Part shown: one piece after another, positions 1 to 11,125 of the stretch
Position numbering within the stretch: the first letter of the stretch is position 1
Layout: the number at the start of each line of letters is the position of its first letter
The notes under the pieces: generated by a model
What the model was told of the DNA's origin: nothing
The model's database searches: none
Seen by the model: the letters and a program-made list of their open reading frames with translations, nothing else
Program-made: the position numbers and the translations under genes
Assembly: GCA_015143295.1 (NCBI GenBank)
Contig: CM026554.1
Coordinates: 30,517,531-30,581,530, forward strand
Origin: Tetracentron sinense
Taxonomy: Eukaryota > Streptophyta > Magnoliopsida > Trochodendrales > Trochodendraceae
Length of the DNA stretch: 64,000 nt
Direction: 5' to 3'

Positions 1-1428
1 AAGGCTAGTCTCGTACTTGCTCAACCTCAATTTGCTAATCACTCAGTTCAAAAGGATCAGTTTCAGTCACAGGTCGAGGAACCAAAATAGATTCACCGAC
101 ACAATGGCCACTCTCGCTTTTATGGTACAGATCCCTATAGGTATCATGCTCCGACCGATCGAAATTCAACAATAGGATGAGCCTGCCTACTGCCTTCAGA
201 TCGAGGAGGTATTAGACAACAAGTCTTGGTATGCAGACATCAAGCAGTATCTCGAAGATTGTACCTTCCCCTTCGATGCTACCAAAACAGACCGTCGGGT
301 AATCAAAAGACTGGCTATTCAGTTTGTCCTATCAGGGGGCATCTTATACAAAAGGTTGCTGAACCTACTTTGGCTCAGATGCCTTGATACCAGTGAAGCA
401 GCGTAGGTAGTCGAAGAAGTTCACGGAGGAACTTGCGGCCCACACATGAACGAACTGATGCTCTCTAAGAAGATTCTCAGACTGGGTTACTATTGGTTCA
501 CCATGGAATCGAATTGTTGTAAGCACATACGAAAGTGCCACCAGTGCCAAATCTACACTGACAGGGTAAACACACCACCAAACAGGCTACACAGTCTCAC
601 TGCTCCTTGGCCGTTCTCTACCTGGGGTATTGACATCATCGGACCCATAACTCCAAAAACATCTAACAGACATTGATTTATTCTAGTTACAATCGATTAT
701 TTTACAAAATGGGTTGAGGCAGCCTCTTATGTCAACGTCACAGCCTCAGTGGATTAGCGTTTTCTAAAAAGGGATATCATCTGCCGATATGGGATCCCGT
801 ATGAGATTGTAACAGACAATGCTCTCAACTTCTGCAACAAGAGGATGACTGACCTTTGCCAGAAATTCAAGATGCAACATTACAATTCTACGCCATACAG
901 GCCACAGACCAATGATGTAGTTGAAGCCGCCAACAAAAATCTGAAGAAAATCATCGAGAAGATGGCCACCAAGTACTCTGTCTGGCATGAGATGCTCCCC
1001 TATGCACTCATGGCCTACAGAACGTCCATCCGAACTTCAACTGGGGTAACACCATTCTCTCTGGCCTATGGTATGGAAGCAGTCATCCCCATCGAAGTAC
1101 AGATTCCATCACTCCGAGTATTAATGGAAGCAGAACTTTCAGAGATAGAATGGACACAGACCCGGTATGGGCCACTGAATCTAATTGAAGAACGACGACT
1201 GAAAACCATCGATCACTCTCAGACCTATCAGAGGCGCATGACTAAGGCATTCAACAAGAAAGTCAAGCCGAGAAGCATCGAGATCGGTGACCTAGTTCTC
1301 CTAACTACGAAGGTCCATACATTGTCCGAGACAAATTCTCAAGCGGCGCCCTTCGACTCGAACATATGGATGATGAAGACCTCCCAGAGCCCGTCAACAT
1401 GAACAAAGTCAAACGATACTACGCTTAG
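1..1428 (+). pseudogene. Ty3/gypsy (Tat-like) pol 3' part: integrase, broken
   Basis: This is the tail of a retrotransposon polyprotein whose 5' part lies outside the window. The zinc-binding HHCC module is visible: His codons at about 422 and 440, and a CxxC pair at 537 and 545. The DDE core follows, with Asp at 632, Asp at 815 and Glu at 923; the last two are exactly 35 residues apart (DD35E). The motifs GIDIIGP, TDNA and YRPQTN and the AANKNLKKII helix resemble the Tat lineage of Ty3/gypsy (family knowledge). A short C-terminal part ends at the TAG at 1426-1428. In-frame stops at 404, 674 and 755 and a deletion/frameshift near 1315 make it non-functional. It would have inserted the element's cDNA into host DNA. 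It belongs with the LTR at 4199-6717. Confidence 0.9.
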
Positions 1429-3439
1429 GGTCTAGGTCTGATAGGAGCTTTGCACTTTTAGTTTCTCTGGGAAATGACAGGAGGTCATCCTTTGCACACT
1501 CCTTATCCCTCTTTCCTGTAACTCATTTACAAATCAATGAAATCCACTAGTTAGCCCTTTCAGCCTAACAGCCCTTCTTTCATTACACCTTTTCAGGGAT
1601 ACCCTCCCTCACCTAATTACAGCATTTGCCTGAACTACGTCATGACCTGATCCTGCAAAGGGTACGTAGGCAACCTGGAAAATTAGGTGCGGTCACACAC
1701 ACATCCACAAAAGGAGATCACACCTCTCCCCAGTTTTCCCCGCGGAGTCAACTCTTCCCCAGAGGAACCACACGCTTCCCCGTTTTCCCCATACAGAGCC
1801 AGATCATCCCCACTGGAATAAAAGCCTCTCTAAAAAATCTCTTCCCACAGAGTCCAACGGAGCAAAAATCCTCTCAAAAGACGAGTCGGCTCTCAAGGGT
1901 ACAAAATTTCCATCAAATGAAAACCCAAAATAGAAGTCGAAACATTTCAAAAGCCAGAGACTCCCCACGAAGGCAATCTCTCCAGACCCTTCCCTCAACA
2001 GAAGAATCTTTCAGGGACAAAATCGCCTGAAAAACAACCTCTCCATTCTCAGCAGAGAGCCCCTCTCACACTCCCCAGCAGAGACAACCTCTCTGGAATT
2101 CCCCGGCGGACCCAAAAAAAACCACCAGGAAACCAGAGGTACAAGTCTTCAACCGAAGAATCCCCTAGAAGGTGAAATTCAACTATATCAAAAGCTAAAA
2201 CTTCCGAGGGAGTGTAAATCAACAATAACAAGAGAAATCCCAAGGTGTCCCAAACTTCGGTTCCCCAACCTACATTTCGTCCTACTCTAGGATCCCTTAG
2301 AAACTATCAGTGCAAGCGGAATATCACATCCGTATCCCTAGCGAAAATATCGTCTCCTAATCTCTAGAGGAGCGTCATTCAAGGGAATAACAGGAGAAGA
2401 TCTATTTTCTCCATCAAATGCAGATTTCCCCAGTAATCACGGGCGTGAGTGAAAACTGCGCAAAAATCACGCGATCCCTAGACCTAGTCTTGCGACTAGG
2501 GGCAAAAAATGGACAAAATCAATCAGCTTCACAGGCGTGAGGAAAACCGACAATGGCCTCATCGCGCAAAAATTATGCGAACCCCATGACTTGGTCATTT
2601 CAATGATAAAAAAAAAAACAAAAAAACTGAAGAGCAGTTTGGCAACAGAATCTGACAGTAGTCAGTCTAGCCAGATAAGTCCCCTGGCATGGAAGAGCAG
2701 CTTCCCCAACACTAGTCTCCAACAGAGTTCAGATACCTAGCAGCGATCTATGATAGTGTCATATCCTCTAGCAAATCTCCAGTAGCGGTCCACAACGGTG
2801 TCGTATTCCCCAGTGGATCTCCAGAAGAAGCTTCCCTCTACTCTCTCTACACACCCTCTCCAGCAAGAGTACAGAAGCCTCCAATTTGCTCTCCAGCAAG
2901 CTTCTCCCCGGCTAGAGTCTAAATCTTCGACAGTGACAAGACAAACAGATCTACCCGTGAACATCCCCAGCGGTGATGAAACCTTTTTTGGGTCATACTC
3001 CGCTCTCTAAGAGTGAAAGACAGATTACATGATCCCCAAGCCCTGACTAAAGCAATTTCCTGGCAAAACTAAAAGCTAGTTAAACATTCTTGTTGTTGAA
3101 ATCAAAACCTTTTCCAAAAGTCCATTACCTTTTATAAAATGTTTTCAAACGGACCTTTTGGTAACAAGACATGGTCCTAACAGCCCGCACTGAGCAGCTC
3201 CGACAAGACAAAGCAGAAGAAGCTGACACCATGCATCCCTGCAAGTCATAATAAGCAAAGTCATGGGAAAGCATCCTCGCCTTTATCCCCTGCATGACAT
3301 CCCTGCATAGTATGACACTCCATGTGACCAAACTCCTCAGCATCATTCTTGATCAAAGTCCAGTGCCTCTCGGCCATTTCGAATCAATCCGACTAGTGCC
3401 TCTTGGACATGCCGCATCTTTTTCGACACCCCCGCGTGT

Positions 3440-3950
3440 CCTCGACATCCAGTGTGCTCCTTAACAATCTCATCATACCGTAACATTACTTCCTGCATGT
3501 CACCCTTTCAACACATTCGGGTGTCCTCGACATCCGGTGTACTCCTTGGCAATCTTGTCATACCGCAGCATTACCTCATGCATATCACCCTTTCGACACT
3601 CCCACGTGTCCTCGACATCCGGTGTGCTCCTTGGTAATCTCACCATACCGCAGCATTACCTCTTGCATGTCACCCTTTCGGCACCCCCACATGTCCTCGA
3701 CCTCTGGTGTGCTCTTTGGCAATCTCGCCATATCGCAGTATTACCTCTTACATGTCACCTTTTCGACACCCCCGCATGTCATCGGCATCTGGTGTGCTCC
3801 TTAGCAATCTCGTCATACCGCAGCATCACCTCTTGCATGTCACTCCTTTCGATATCCTGTGTGTCATTGACATCCCGTGTGTACCTTTACAGTGTACCCC
3901 ACCCGCATGTCAGCCCTTCAACACCCTGTGTGTTCTCGACGCCCTATGTG
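3440..3950 (+). repeat. 85-bp minisatellite, about six copies
   Basis: The phrase CCTCGACATCC and its variants recur at 3440, 3525, 3610, 3695, 3780 and 3865, exactly 85 bases apart each time. A shortened copy starts near 3934. Each unit also carries a variant of CATACCGCAGCATTACCTC and of CATGTCACCCTTTCGACAC. Because 85 is not a multiple of 3, the repeat opens overlapping frames in all three phases, which explains the several short open frames here. Confidence 0.93.
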
Positions 3951-4179
3951 TCTTTCCGATCAACTTGATCAAATCCCTCTAGCCAACGTCTCCGGGCCGT
4001 ATCAATCCCCAGTGAGTAGTCTGAACTACTCGCTCACCCCCAGCAATGGTCGTTCCATTTCATTGCACTCACTGCACTACATGCATACATGTCATCATAC
4101 TGCATCCCTAATACTCGAGCTCGGTGTAAAAATAGGATGATTCCAGTCTTTACCGTTCAAATCGCCAACCTTGGCATTC

Positions 4180-4198
4180 TCCAGCAAAGAGGGGCAAC
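4180..4198 (+). other. Polypurine tract before the 3' LTR
   Basis: The purine-rich stretch CAGCAAAGAGGGGCAAC lies immediately before the TG that opens the LTR at 4199. This is the usual place for the plus-strand primer of an LTR retrotransposon. It fixes the LTR start and shows that the LTR is the 3' copy. Confidence 0.7.
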
Positions 4199-4895
4199 TG
4201 TAAGCACCCAATTTTTACACACCTATCTAATCATGATTAAAATCTTTTGACCATGATTACCCCCTACTAATTCTTCTAAAAACCCTAGTTAACTTTAGGA
4301 CTCAACCCTAGTTTAACCCTAGTTAAAACCTAGGACTAAAACCCTAGTAAACCTTAGGACTCAAATCCTAGTTAACCTTAGGACTCAACCCTAGTTTAAC
4401 CCTAGTCAAACCCTAGCATAAAACACATGTCCAAAACCTAGCCCTAGGTGACCCAAGCCGAAGCCCTAGCCTAGCCCTAGAGCTATTAGGGATTGAACCC
4501 TAAAGTCCATGGCCCCTAGGGCCTGAACCCTTAACCTGGGCCCACAAGGCCCAAAACCCTAAGCCTAAATCCCCCATACCTGTGCGCCATAGGCCTGGCC
4601 CATTTTCTAAAAACATCATAGGTTGGCGGTAGATCATCTACCGCCAATCACTATCTGCCTGTTTTGCTATTGGCGGTAGATGATCTACCGACAATTAGGG
4701 TTTTGCCTGTTTACACAACGGTGGTAGACCATCTACCACCATTGTGGAAGTTTCGAGTTTGCAGCACTGTAAACGTCCTGCACACTCCGCCCTTCACCTC
4801 CACTCTCCCTTCAACCTTCCTACTCGACCCTTATAGGGTCCAACCACCTTCCTACCCTTCTCACTAATCCCTCTTAGGTCCTCTAGAGCTTCCTC

Positions 4896-4902
4896 TATAA
4901 AA
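4896..4902 (+). promoter_or_regulatory. LTR TATA box
   Basis: TATAAAA in the context CCTCTATAAAATCCC occupies the same relative place as TATAAAA in the two sister LTRs (11895 and 62872). It is the probable U3 promoter of the element. Position conservation in three copies is the evidence. Confidence 0.6.
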
Positions 4903-5323
4903 TCCCACTCCCACAATCGTAGCCAGTGTCGGCAAATCTTATATTTAAATCCCTGTTGAAAAACCCAGGTCCCAAACCCATTTCTAGGCTCCTGAAACAT
5001 TACTAAGACCCAAGAGTTCCTAGCCCTCAAATCATGAGAGAATCCCTGGTAGCATTGGTGCATAGCCCTCATCGGCAAAATTCCAGTTTTGAGCAAAACC
5101 AGGAATTGCGGTAAACTCAGTACCGCCATTCCTGGCTTTCGTTTATCCAGCTTGTTTTAGCCTACTTAGGTAGTCTCTGGTCCATGTCCAGGGCCCAGGT
5201 TGAACCCCTCTCCTCCCCCTTGACCTGACCTAGTCCTTCCAGGTCCTTGGTTTGGCCATAACCATGGTTAAATCCATGAAAAAGAACACTGTGCATATTG
5301 GCAGTAGACCTTCTACTGCCAAG

Positions 5324-5567
5324 AATTTGTTTGCCTATCTTGAGATTGGCGGTAAAACATCTACCGCCAATATGCACTTGCAGGTACAGTGACTTTGAAC
5401 CTTTGTAGGGCCCACTCCAGGCACCCCCTAGGGCCTACCTCCAATAATTTGTTTGCCTATCTTGAGATTGGCAGTAGAATATATACCACAACATGCACTT
5501 GCAGGTACAATGACTTTGAACCTTTGTGGAGCCCACTCCAGGCACCCCCTGGGGCCAACACTAGGCT
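5324..5567. repeat. 122-bp tandem duplication inside the LTR
   Basis: A unit beginning AATTTGTTTGCCTATCTTGAG at 5324 repeats at 5446. Both copies contain one dyad and the phrase GACTTTGAACCTTTGT. The dyad is intact in copy one and broken in copy two. Confidence 0.9.
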
Positions 5568-6869
5568 GGAACTATTCCCTAGAGTCCCCTCTACACTCTC
5601 ATGGTCTCAGTTCACCCAGGGATACATCCTAACTCTAGTTAACAGTAGGCAAAACCTGAGTTAAAACACTATTTTTAATGTCGGTAATCTCATTACTGAC
5701 ATTAAAAATATTTTTGATTTTGGACTTTTGCAGGGGCCCAGGCCTGGTCGGAGGCCACTTTACGCCCTGCCTAGCCCCCTGGGCCCACCTTGAACTTTAC
5801 CGTACCCTTAACTACGGTTAAAAGTACCTCCAGTTAACACTTAACCGTGGTTAAACATCCCTTAACCCTACAAATTTTGGGAAATTAATCAAAAAATCCT
5901 AAAAATCAACTTGGCCCATAAAATTGACCTTGGCCCTTTCCTAACCCTGGTTAGCAACTCTAACCACAGTTAGACCCCCTTAACTCTGGTTAGCAACCCT
6001 AATCGTAGTTACTTTCAGTTTACGGCCTACCGGGCCTAAAACCCAAGTCTACCGGACTTATCTTCGGCCTATCGGGCCCCGCCTTAGCCTACCGAGCTAA
6101 AACTCACATCCCCTTAACTGTGGTTAGCAACCCTAACCATAATTAGTTTGGCCTAACCTCGGTTAGCAAACCTATCCTGGGCCGAACTCCACCCTAGTCT
6201 ACCGGACTATCCCTAAGCCTACTGGGCTTATACCTTGCACTTGATCCTCCTCAATCAATCAAACCCTAGTGTACCGGATTAGTCCATGTTAGCCACCCTT
6301 GGTGCACACACACACGCCCCTAACCTCGGCACAGGCTCACGTGCCAGAATTATGCTCGGTTTGATCTCACCCTATGAGTATATAGGCAACCCAACCCGAG
6401 TTCAGCGCCAATTAGCTTATCCTTTCTTGGATTAGTGTTAACTTAAACCCTCCGGCATTTTGAACAAGATTAAACTTTAATTGGCTTATACCTAGGGAGT
6501 ACGGAATCATTGTAAGACAGAAGCCTCGGGTGCCTAACACCTTCCCCGGACTTAACTAAACCCCTTACCCTGATCTCACTCACAGACCAAGACCTTATCA
6601 AAACTCGGGGGACTTATCCCTTCTGAATGAATAGGTGACGACTCTTAATCACAACCTTCACACCCCTGAGGGTATTGGTACACATCCTAGTGAGTGTCAC
6701 AGAAATCCGTGCTCACAACCGTTGGACTCAGAACCGTACCACCACCTGTCCCAATTTCATCTGACAAGCCGATACCCTAGAGTCCTTTGCACATGACCTT
6801 ACCAAATATGCATAGAGGTAATCCTTTTTGTCCCCAGAAGCTCTGATGTAGCAGATTCCCCAGAAAAAC

Positions 6870-7159
6870 GGCCTTGGATTTTCTCTGGCGAAGCCAGAAA
6901 CTAGTCTTGGGGTTCCATACATTGTGTGAACAGTTGGCCAAAAAATGAGAAGTCATTCCATTTTCTCCCCATGATTTTGACTTCTCCCCATTTGATATCT
7001 CTCCACATTATTATCATACACTTATCACCACATGCCTTAGTATGTGTGGAGAAGTCAAAATCATGGGCCCCATGATTTTGACTTCTCCACCACTTGTCAC
7101 CTATTCTATGGAACCCAGAGACAAGCCTTTTATGGCTTCGCCAGAGACAATCCGAGGCC
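6870..7159. mobile_element. MITE family A, copy 1 (MULE-type)
   Basis: A 290-bp foldback element opens GGCCTTGGATTTTCTCTGGC and ends with the complement, closing AATCCGAGGCC. It is flanked by a perfect 9-bp direct repeat, CAGAAAAAC, at 6861-6869 and 7160-7168. A 9-bp duplication is the signature of Mutator-like transposases (family knowledge). The inside contains further inverted copies of AGAAGTCAAAATCATGGG. Sister copies lie at 16417 and 22096. No coding capacity. Confidence 0.9.
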
Positions 7160-7679
7160 CAGAAAAACTTTCACAAAGAGAGAAAGCACCAAATTTGCCT
7201 ATACCCAAACAAATCCCAAGGTGGGAACCTTCAAAGGAATTATCGGATCCAAGGCAAACAAGTACAGCTAGGTTGGAGTACATGGATATTCAACCTGACC
7301 CACCCGACCGCAGGGCTTCAGGTATCAAGAAAACCGAATTTGTGCAACCTGGTTGCTCTGGCCGGGGTGACAAGCGCAGGCCAGATCTCGGACTTCTCAA
7401 CCCAAGGATTAATAGGCCCAAACCCCATCATGCAAAACTTAGAGCAGTGGAAAAGGTTATAACCAAAGCTAGAAGATGGAAGAACTTTCAGTCGACAGAT
7501 ACCACCAGAGCCACACCTCTTCAGATGGCAAGACACAGAAACATAATTACAAGGCGGTTTCTCCAAGTAAACCCACCCAAGCCTGCTCTGAATGGGATCT
7601 CCTTTCCAGATTTGGATAAAGATACCAGGTCCAAAGACAAAATGGAGGCAGTTGCGGTGCAACAACCCCTCCGGATCCA

Positions 7680-8690
7680 ATGAGTCTCATTTGTTGGAAC
7701 TATCGGGGGATTGGGCAAGCCCTAACAGTTCGAGCTCTAAAAGAGCTATCCGAATCCATAGGCCTGAAGCCCTCCTTCTTATCGAAACCAAAGCAAGAGC
7801 ATCCAACATGGAAAAGTTAGCAAAAAATTTACAATTTGACAAGTTATTCATCCGGGATCCTAGGGGGATTACAGATGGGTTGAACATGATGTGGAAAACT
7901 ACATGTAGGGCTATAAACAGATGCATATATTATCTGTATCCATTTAGTTGGATAATTATCCGAATAGGTATCTGGCGGACTGAATTCGGATGGTAAAATA
8001 CTATCCGTTTATAGTTGGATACGGATATCATATTTCACTATCTGTCGGATATTTATTCGGATTTGAATATCTAAATATATAATCGGATACGAATTTAGAT
8101 ATACCAATATCCGCTTCGAATCTGCTCCGTTTACAGCCCTAATTACGTGGCAACTGGATATTATCAAAGACTCTAATAACCTCATTCAAGTCAAGGTCAA
8201 CTCTGGTGGAAACAAGCAGAATTGGGCCCTATTCTTAGTCTATGATCCCCTCAAAGCCGGTCAGAGATACCCTTTCTAGGAATCCCTCAAAATTCTCCCT
8301 CCCATTAATCGGCGGCATCTCTGGGTGGGAGATTTCAATGAGATCCTTTACCCTTATGAGAAAGATAGAGGTAGGGACAAAAATCTGAAGCAGATGAAAG
8401 CTTTCAGATCCTTTATTCAAAACCAACAACTCATGGATTTGGGATTCCACAGTAATCCCTTCTCTTGGACCAACAAGAGAGCAGGTATTGCTTGCATCAT
8501 CAAGAGGTTAGATCGAGCTCTTAGCACAACTGAATGGCGGCAGGAATTTGAGAATGCAACAGTCACTCATCTCCCAATTATTGGTTTCGATCATTGTCCT
8601 CGTAAAGTCACTCTCAATCCATCTACAACAGGCATAAACATCAATTTAAATTTGAAACCATGTGGACCACCCACACCTCCAGCAACCAAG
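7680..8690 (+). pseudogene. LINE ORF2, apurinic endonuclease domain (broken)
   Basis: The frame starts MSLICWNYRGIGQ, the classic opening of plant LINE endonucleases, and continues with LLLIETKA. It is split by the MITE at 7906-8141 and resumes at 8150 (WQLDIIKD). WVGDFNEIL (near 8320), PFSWTN (near 8455) and RLDRAL (near 8508) are recognisable family motifs. A stop (TAG) lies at about 8276 and a frameshift near 8690. The domain nicks target DNA to prime reverse transcription. Confidence 0.85.
7906..8141. mobile_element. hAT-type MITE with TATCCG-rich interior
   Basis: The 236-bp insert has inverted ends TAGGGCTATAAACAG and its complement CCGTTTACAGCCCTA. It is flanked by imperfect 8-bp direct repeats ACTACATG (7898-7905) and ATTACGTG (8142-8149). 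An 8-bp duplication suits hAT elements. The interior is packed with variants of ATCCG/CGGAT. Removing the insert and one duplication rejoins the LINE frame (KT then TWQLD), which supports the boundaries. Confidence 0.85.
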
Positions 8691-11125
8691 TTATAGAAAG
8701 AGCTTGGAACTCTAATTACACTGGTTCTGCTATGTACTCTGTGTGCCAACGTATTCGGCAATGTAGGGAGGATTTAAGGAGATGGAATAGGGATGAGTTC
8801 AGGGATATTCACAAAAGGAAGAAATTGTTGATGGAACAAATTGAGGTGCTGCAACAACAACACCCAACTCCTGAAATTCGAAATGAAGGGGAAGAGCTAC
8901 AAAAGATTTGGATCTAACCCTGAGTCATGAGGAAATGTTTTGGGCTCAGAAGTCCCGAGTCAAATGGTTGCGCGAGGGAGATTGCAACAAGAAGTTTTTT
9001 TATCTCTCCACTATCCAACGCCGTCATACTAACAAGATTGAAAGCATTGCAAATGAACAAGGGGATAACTTCTAAGCCAGCTGAAATCAATGAGTGTATT
9101 TTGAAACATTTTGATAATTTATTCACTTCATCTAATATGCCTATTGCTAATGAGATTTTTTATGGTTTTCCTAATATAGTGACAAATCAAATGAATGAGG
9201 AACTTTGTTGAGATCTAACCAATGAGGAGATCAAGCATGCGGTTTTCCAATTGGGACCCACAAAAGCCCCGGGTCTAGATGGGATGCCAGCCTTATTCTA
9301 CTAACACTATTGGGACACATTCAGCCTGCAAATAATTCAAGCAGTAAAAAGTTTCTTCAACCAAGGGTTCATCCTCAGGCAAGTAAACTACACTTATATC
9401 ATTTTGATTCCAAAAGTGTCTAATCCTCAAAACATAGGCCAATTACAGCCTATTAGCCTTTTGCAACGTCTTGTATAAGATTTTTGCTAAGATTTTGGTT
9501 AATCGTTTGAAAGATATGATAGGGGATATTGTTCACCCATCTCAAAGTGCCTTCATCCCGTGGAGGAGCATCCAAGAAAATATATTTATTAGTCATGAGA
9601 TATTTCATCATATGAAAACTCAACCTAAAAAAGCTAAATGGAACATGACTATTAAATTAGACATAAACAAAGCCTACGATAGGATGGAATGAGGCTTTAT
9701 TGAGATAGTCCTTAGGGAAAGTGGCTTTTGTGGTAAATGGATCCAGCTCATTATGCAATGTATCACGACAGTCAACTGTTCTATCCTGATTAACGGGCAA
9801 GCTAAGGGGTACATATCCTCGACTAGGGGGCTTAGAAAAGGGGATCCTTTATCCCCCTATATTTTTATCATGGCTTCTAATTTCTTGTCCCATATGATTG
9901 ATAGAGCAAAATGTGAAGGTGTCATCTCTGGAATAATAGTTAGGCGATCGAGCCGGCCTATCACTCATTGTCTTTTTGCTGACGATAGGATACTTTTTTG
10001 CAAGGCCACCCCACAAGAAGCTGGTAATATGCAGGAGATTCTCAATGATTTTAGGGTGATATCTAGTCAACAAATCAACTACAACAAATCAGGCATTATT
10101 TTCAGCAAACACACTCCCCTTAAGATCCAGAAAATGATTAGTAGAATGATGAAGATCAAGGTATTAAAAGGTGATGGGACGTACCTTGGGCTTCCATCAG
10201 TTTTTGGAAAGTCAAAGGCTCACTTTTTCTCTTCCATCAAGGAAAGAGTTTTGAACAGAATTCAAAGTTGGAAAGGGAAATACCTTAATAAAGTTGGGAG
10301 GCACGTCCTCATCAAAGCCGTGGTGCAATCCATTCCCGCCTATGCTATGAGTTGTTTTAAGCTCCTCATCAAGCTGTGCAAGGACATCAACTCTGAAGTA
10401 GCCAACTTTTGGTGGGGCCAAGATCACACTAGACGGAAGACCCACTGGATTAACTGGGAGACAATGTATGAGAGCAAAGCCGGAGGGGGTGGGGGTTTTC
10501 GAGATTTGGTTGCCTTTAATAATGCTTTGCTCACAAAACAAGGGTGGAACCTCATTTTGTATCTGAACTCTCTATGGGGACGCCTAGCTAAGAGTATTTA
10601 TTTTCCTCAAGGATCCTTTCTCACAGCTAGACCTGGGGCTCGCCCATCTTGGGCTTGGAGGTGTATCTTAGCCGGATGAGAGGTTCTCAACCTGGGCCCG
10701 AGGTGGAATTTGGGCAATGGAGAATCTATAGATCCATGGATGGATGCTTGGGTCCCCACCCTTCCTAACTTTCGAGTGGTATCCTATAAACCTCCACTGT
10801 GTCCATGGAACAAAGTTGCAGACTTCATAAACATTGAGGATGGGGATTGGCATTGGGATAGGTTGTCACTCAGTTTCAACCGAGAAGAAATTAAGGAAAT
10901 TACCAAAATTCAATTTAGCATTCACGGTGGTAGAGATGGTTTGGTCTGGCATTTTGAGAAGAAATGGAATTTACAGTCCGATCGGCCTATCACACTCATT
11001 GGACGCAAATCTCGGTAGCGAGAAGAGGGGAACCTAGTTCATCCAACACTTTATCTCTAAATGATTGGAAGTGTCTTTAGAAATTGTCTATCCCAACCAA
11101 AATAATTTGGTTTATTTGGCATTGT
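8660..11125 (+). pseudogene. LINE ORF2, reverse transcriptase domain (broken)
   Basis: Reverse transcriptase motifs appear in order. KAPGLDGMP lies near 9265 and RPISL-like text near 9440. SAFIPWRSIQENI lies near 9545. The catalytic Asp of LDINKAYDR has its codon at 9660, and RKGDPLSPYIF lies at about 9837. The FADD box, equivalent to YxDD, has its first Asp codon at 9981. A long clean stretch (9753-10676) carries the thumb and connection to GTYLGLP and SWKGKYLN. Stops near 9301 and at 9690 and frameshifts near 8690, 8920 and 9460 kill it. The frame continues past a stop at 10677 to the solo-LTR junction at 11125. Confidence 0.88.

Larger units (their letters stand above)
1429..4198 (+). other. 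Internal 3' non-coding region of the Ty3/gypsy element
   Basis: Between the end of pol and the 3' LTR lie 2.8 kb without convincing coding sequence. The stretch 1700-2990 is rich in short CCCCAG/TCCCC-type variants, giving a proline/serine-rich look in all frames. 3440-3950 is a minisatellite, listed separately. Long spacers between pol and the 3' LTR are typical of Tat/Ogre-type elements (family knowledge). The small open frames here track the repeats and I do not regard them as genes. Confidence 0.7.
4623..5710. repeat. Series of short dyads in the LTR (GGCGGTA...TACCGCC)
   Basis: At least seven inverted repeats with 11-15-base arms and 1-7-base loops lie here: 4623-4647 (perfect, arms TTGGCGGTAGAT), 4669-4695, about 4718-4742 (arms GGTGGTAGA), 5099-5134 (arms CCAGGAAT.GCGGTA), about 5298-5322 (arms TTGGCAGTAGA), 5345-5371, and 5672-5710 (arms TTTTTAATGTCGGTAAT with one mismatch). 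A decayed one sits at about 5468. Several have matching changes in both arms, which is discussed in the findings. Confidence 0.88.
4199..6717 (+). mobile_element. 3' LTR of the Ty3/gypsy element (GGCGGTA-dyad type)
   Basis: It starts TGTAAGCACCCAATTTTT, as do the LTRs at 62239 and (with one changed base) 11126, and probably ends CTCACA at 6717. The first 350 bases are full of degenerate AACCCTAG units. Next comes a series of short dyads (listed separately), a TATA box near 4896, TTAACC-type repeats, and a conserved end that includes TGAATGAATAGGTGACGACT. Compared with the LTR at 62239 it lacks roughly 400 bases downstream of the TATA box. The target duplication cannot be checked because the 5' end is outside the window. 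The right boundary comes from alignment by eye with the solo LTR at 11126-14744. Confidence 0.82.

Noticed and set aside
3440-3950. CRISPR-like array
   Set aside because: The whole 85-bp unit repeats head to tail with drift and no unique spacers, and the DNA is plant nuclear.
3452-3982. Several overlapping short open frames
   Set aside because: They are produced by the 85-bp minisatellite in its three phases and have no independent coding signal.
4280-4560. Interstitial telomere array
   Set aside because: The AACCCTAG units are degenerate, differ from CCCTAAA and recur at the same place in all three LTRs; they belong to the LTR.
7042-7683. 213-codon open frame before the LINE endonuclease
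   Set aside because: Its start lies inside the MITE at 6870-7159. Only the later part may derive from LINE ORF1, and the frame is a chance fusion.
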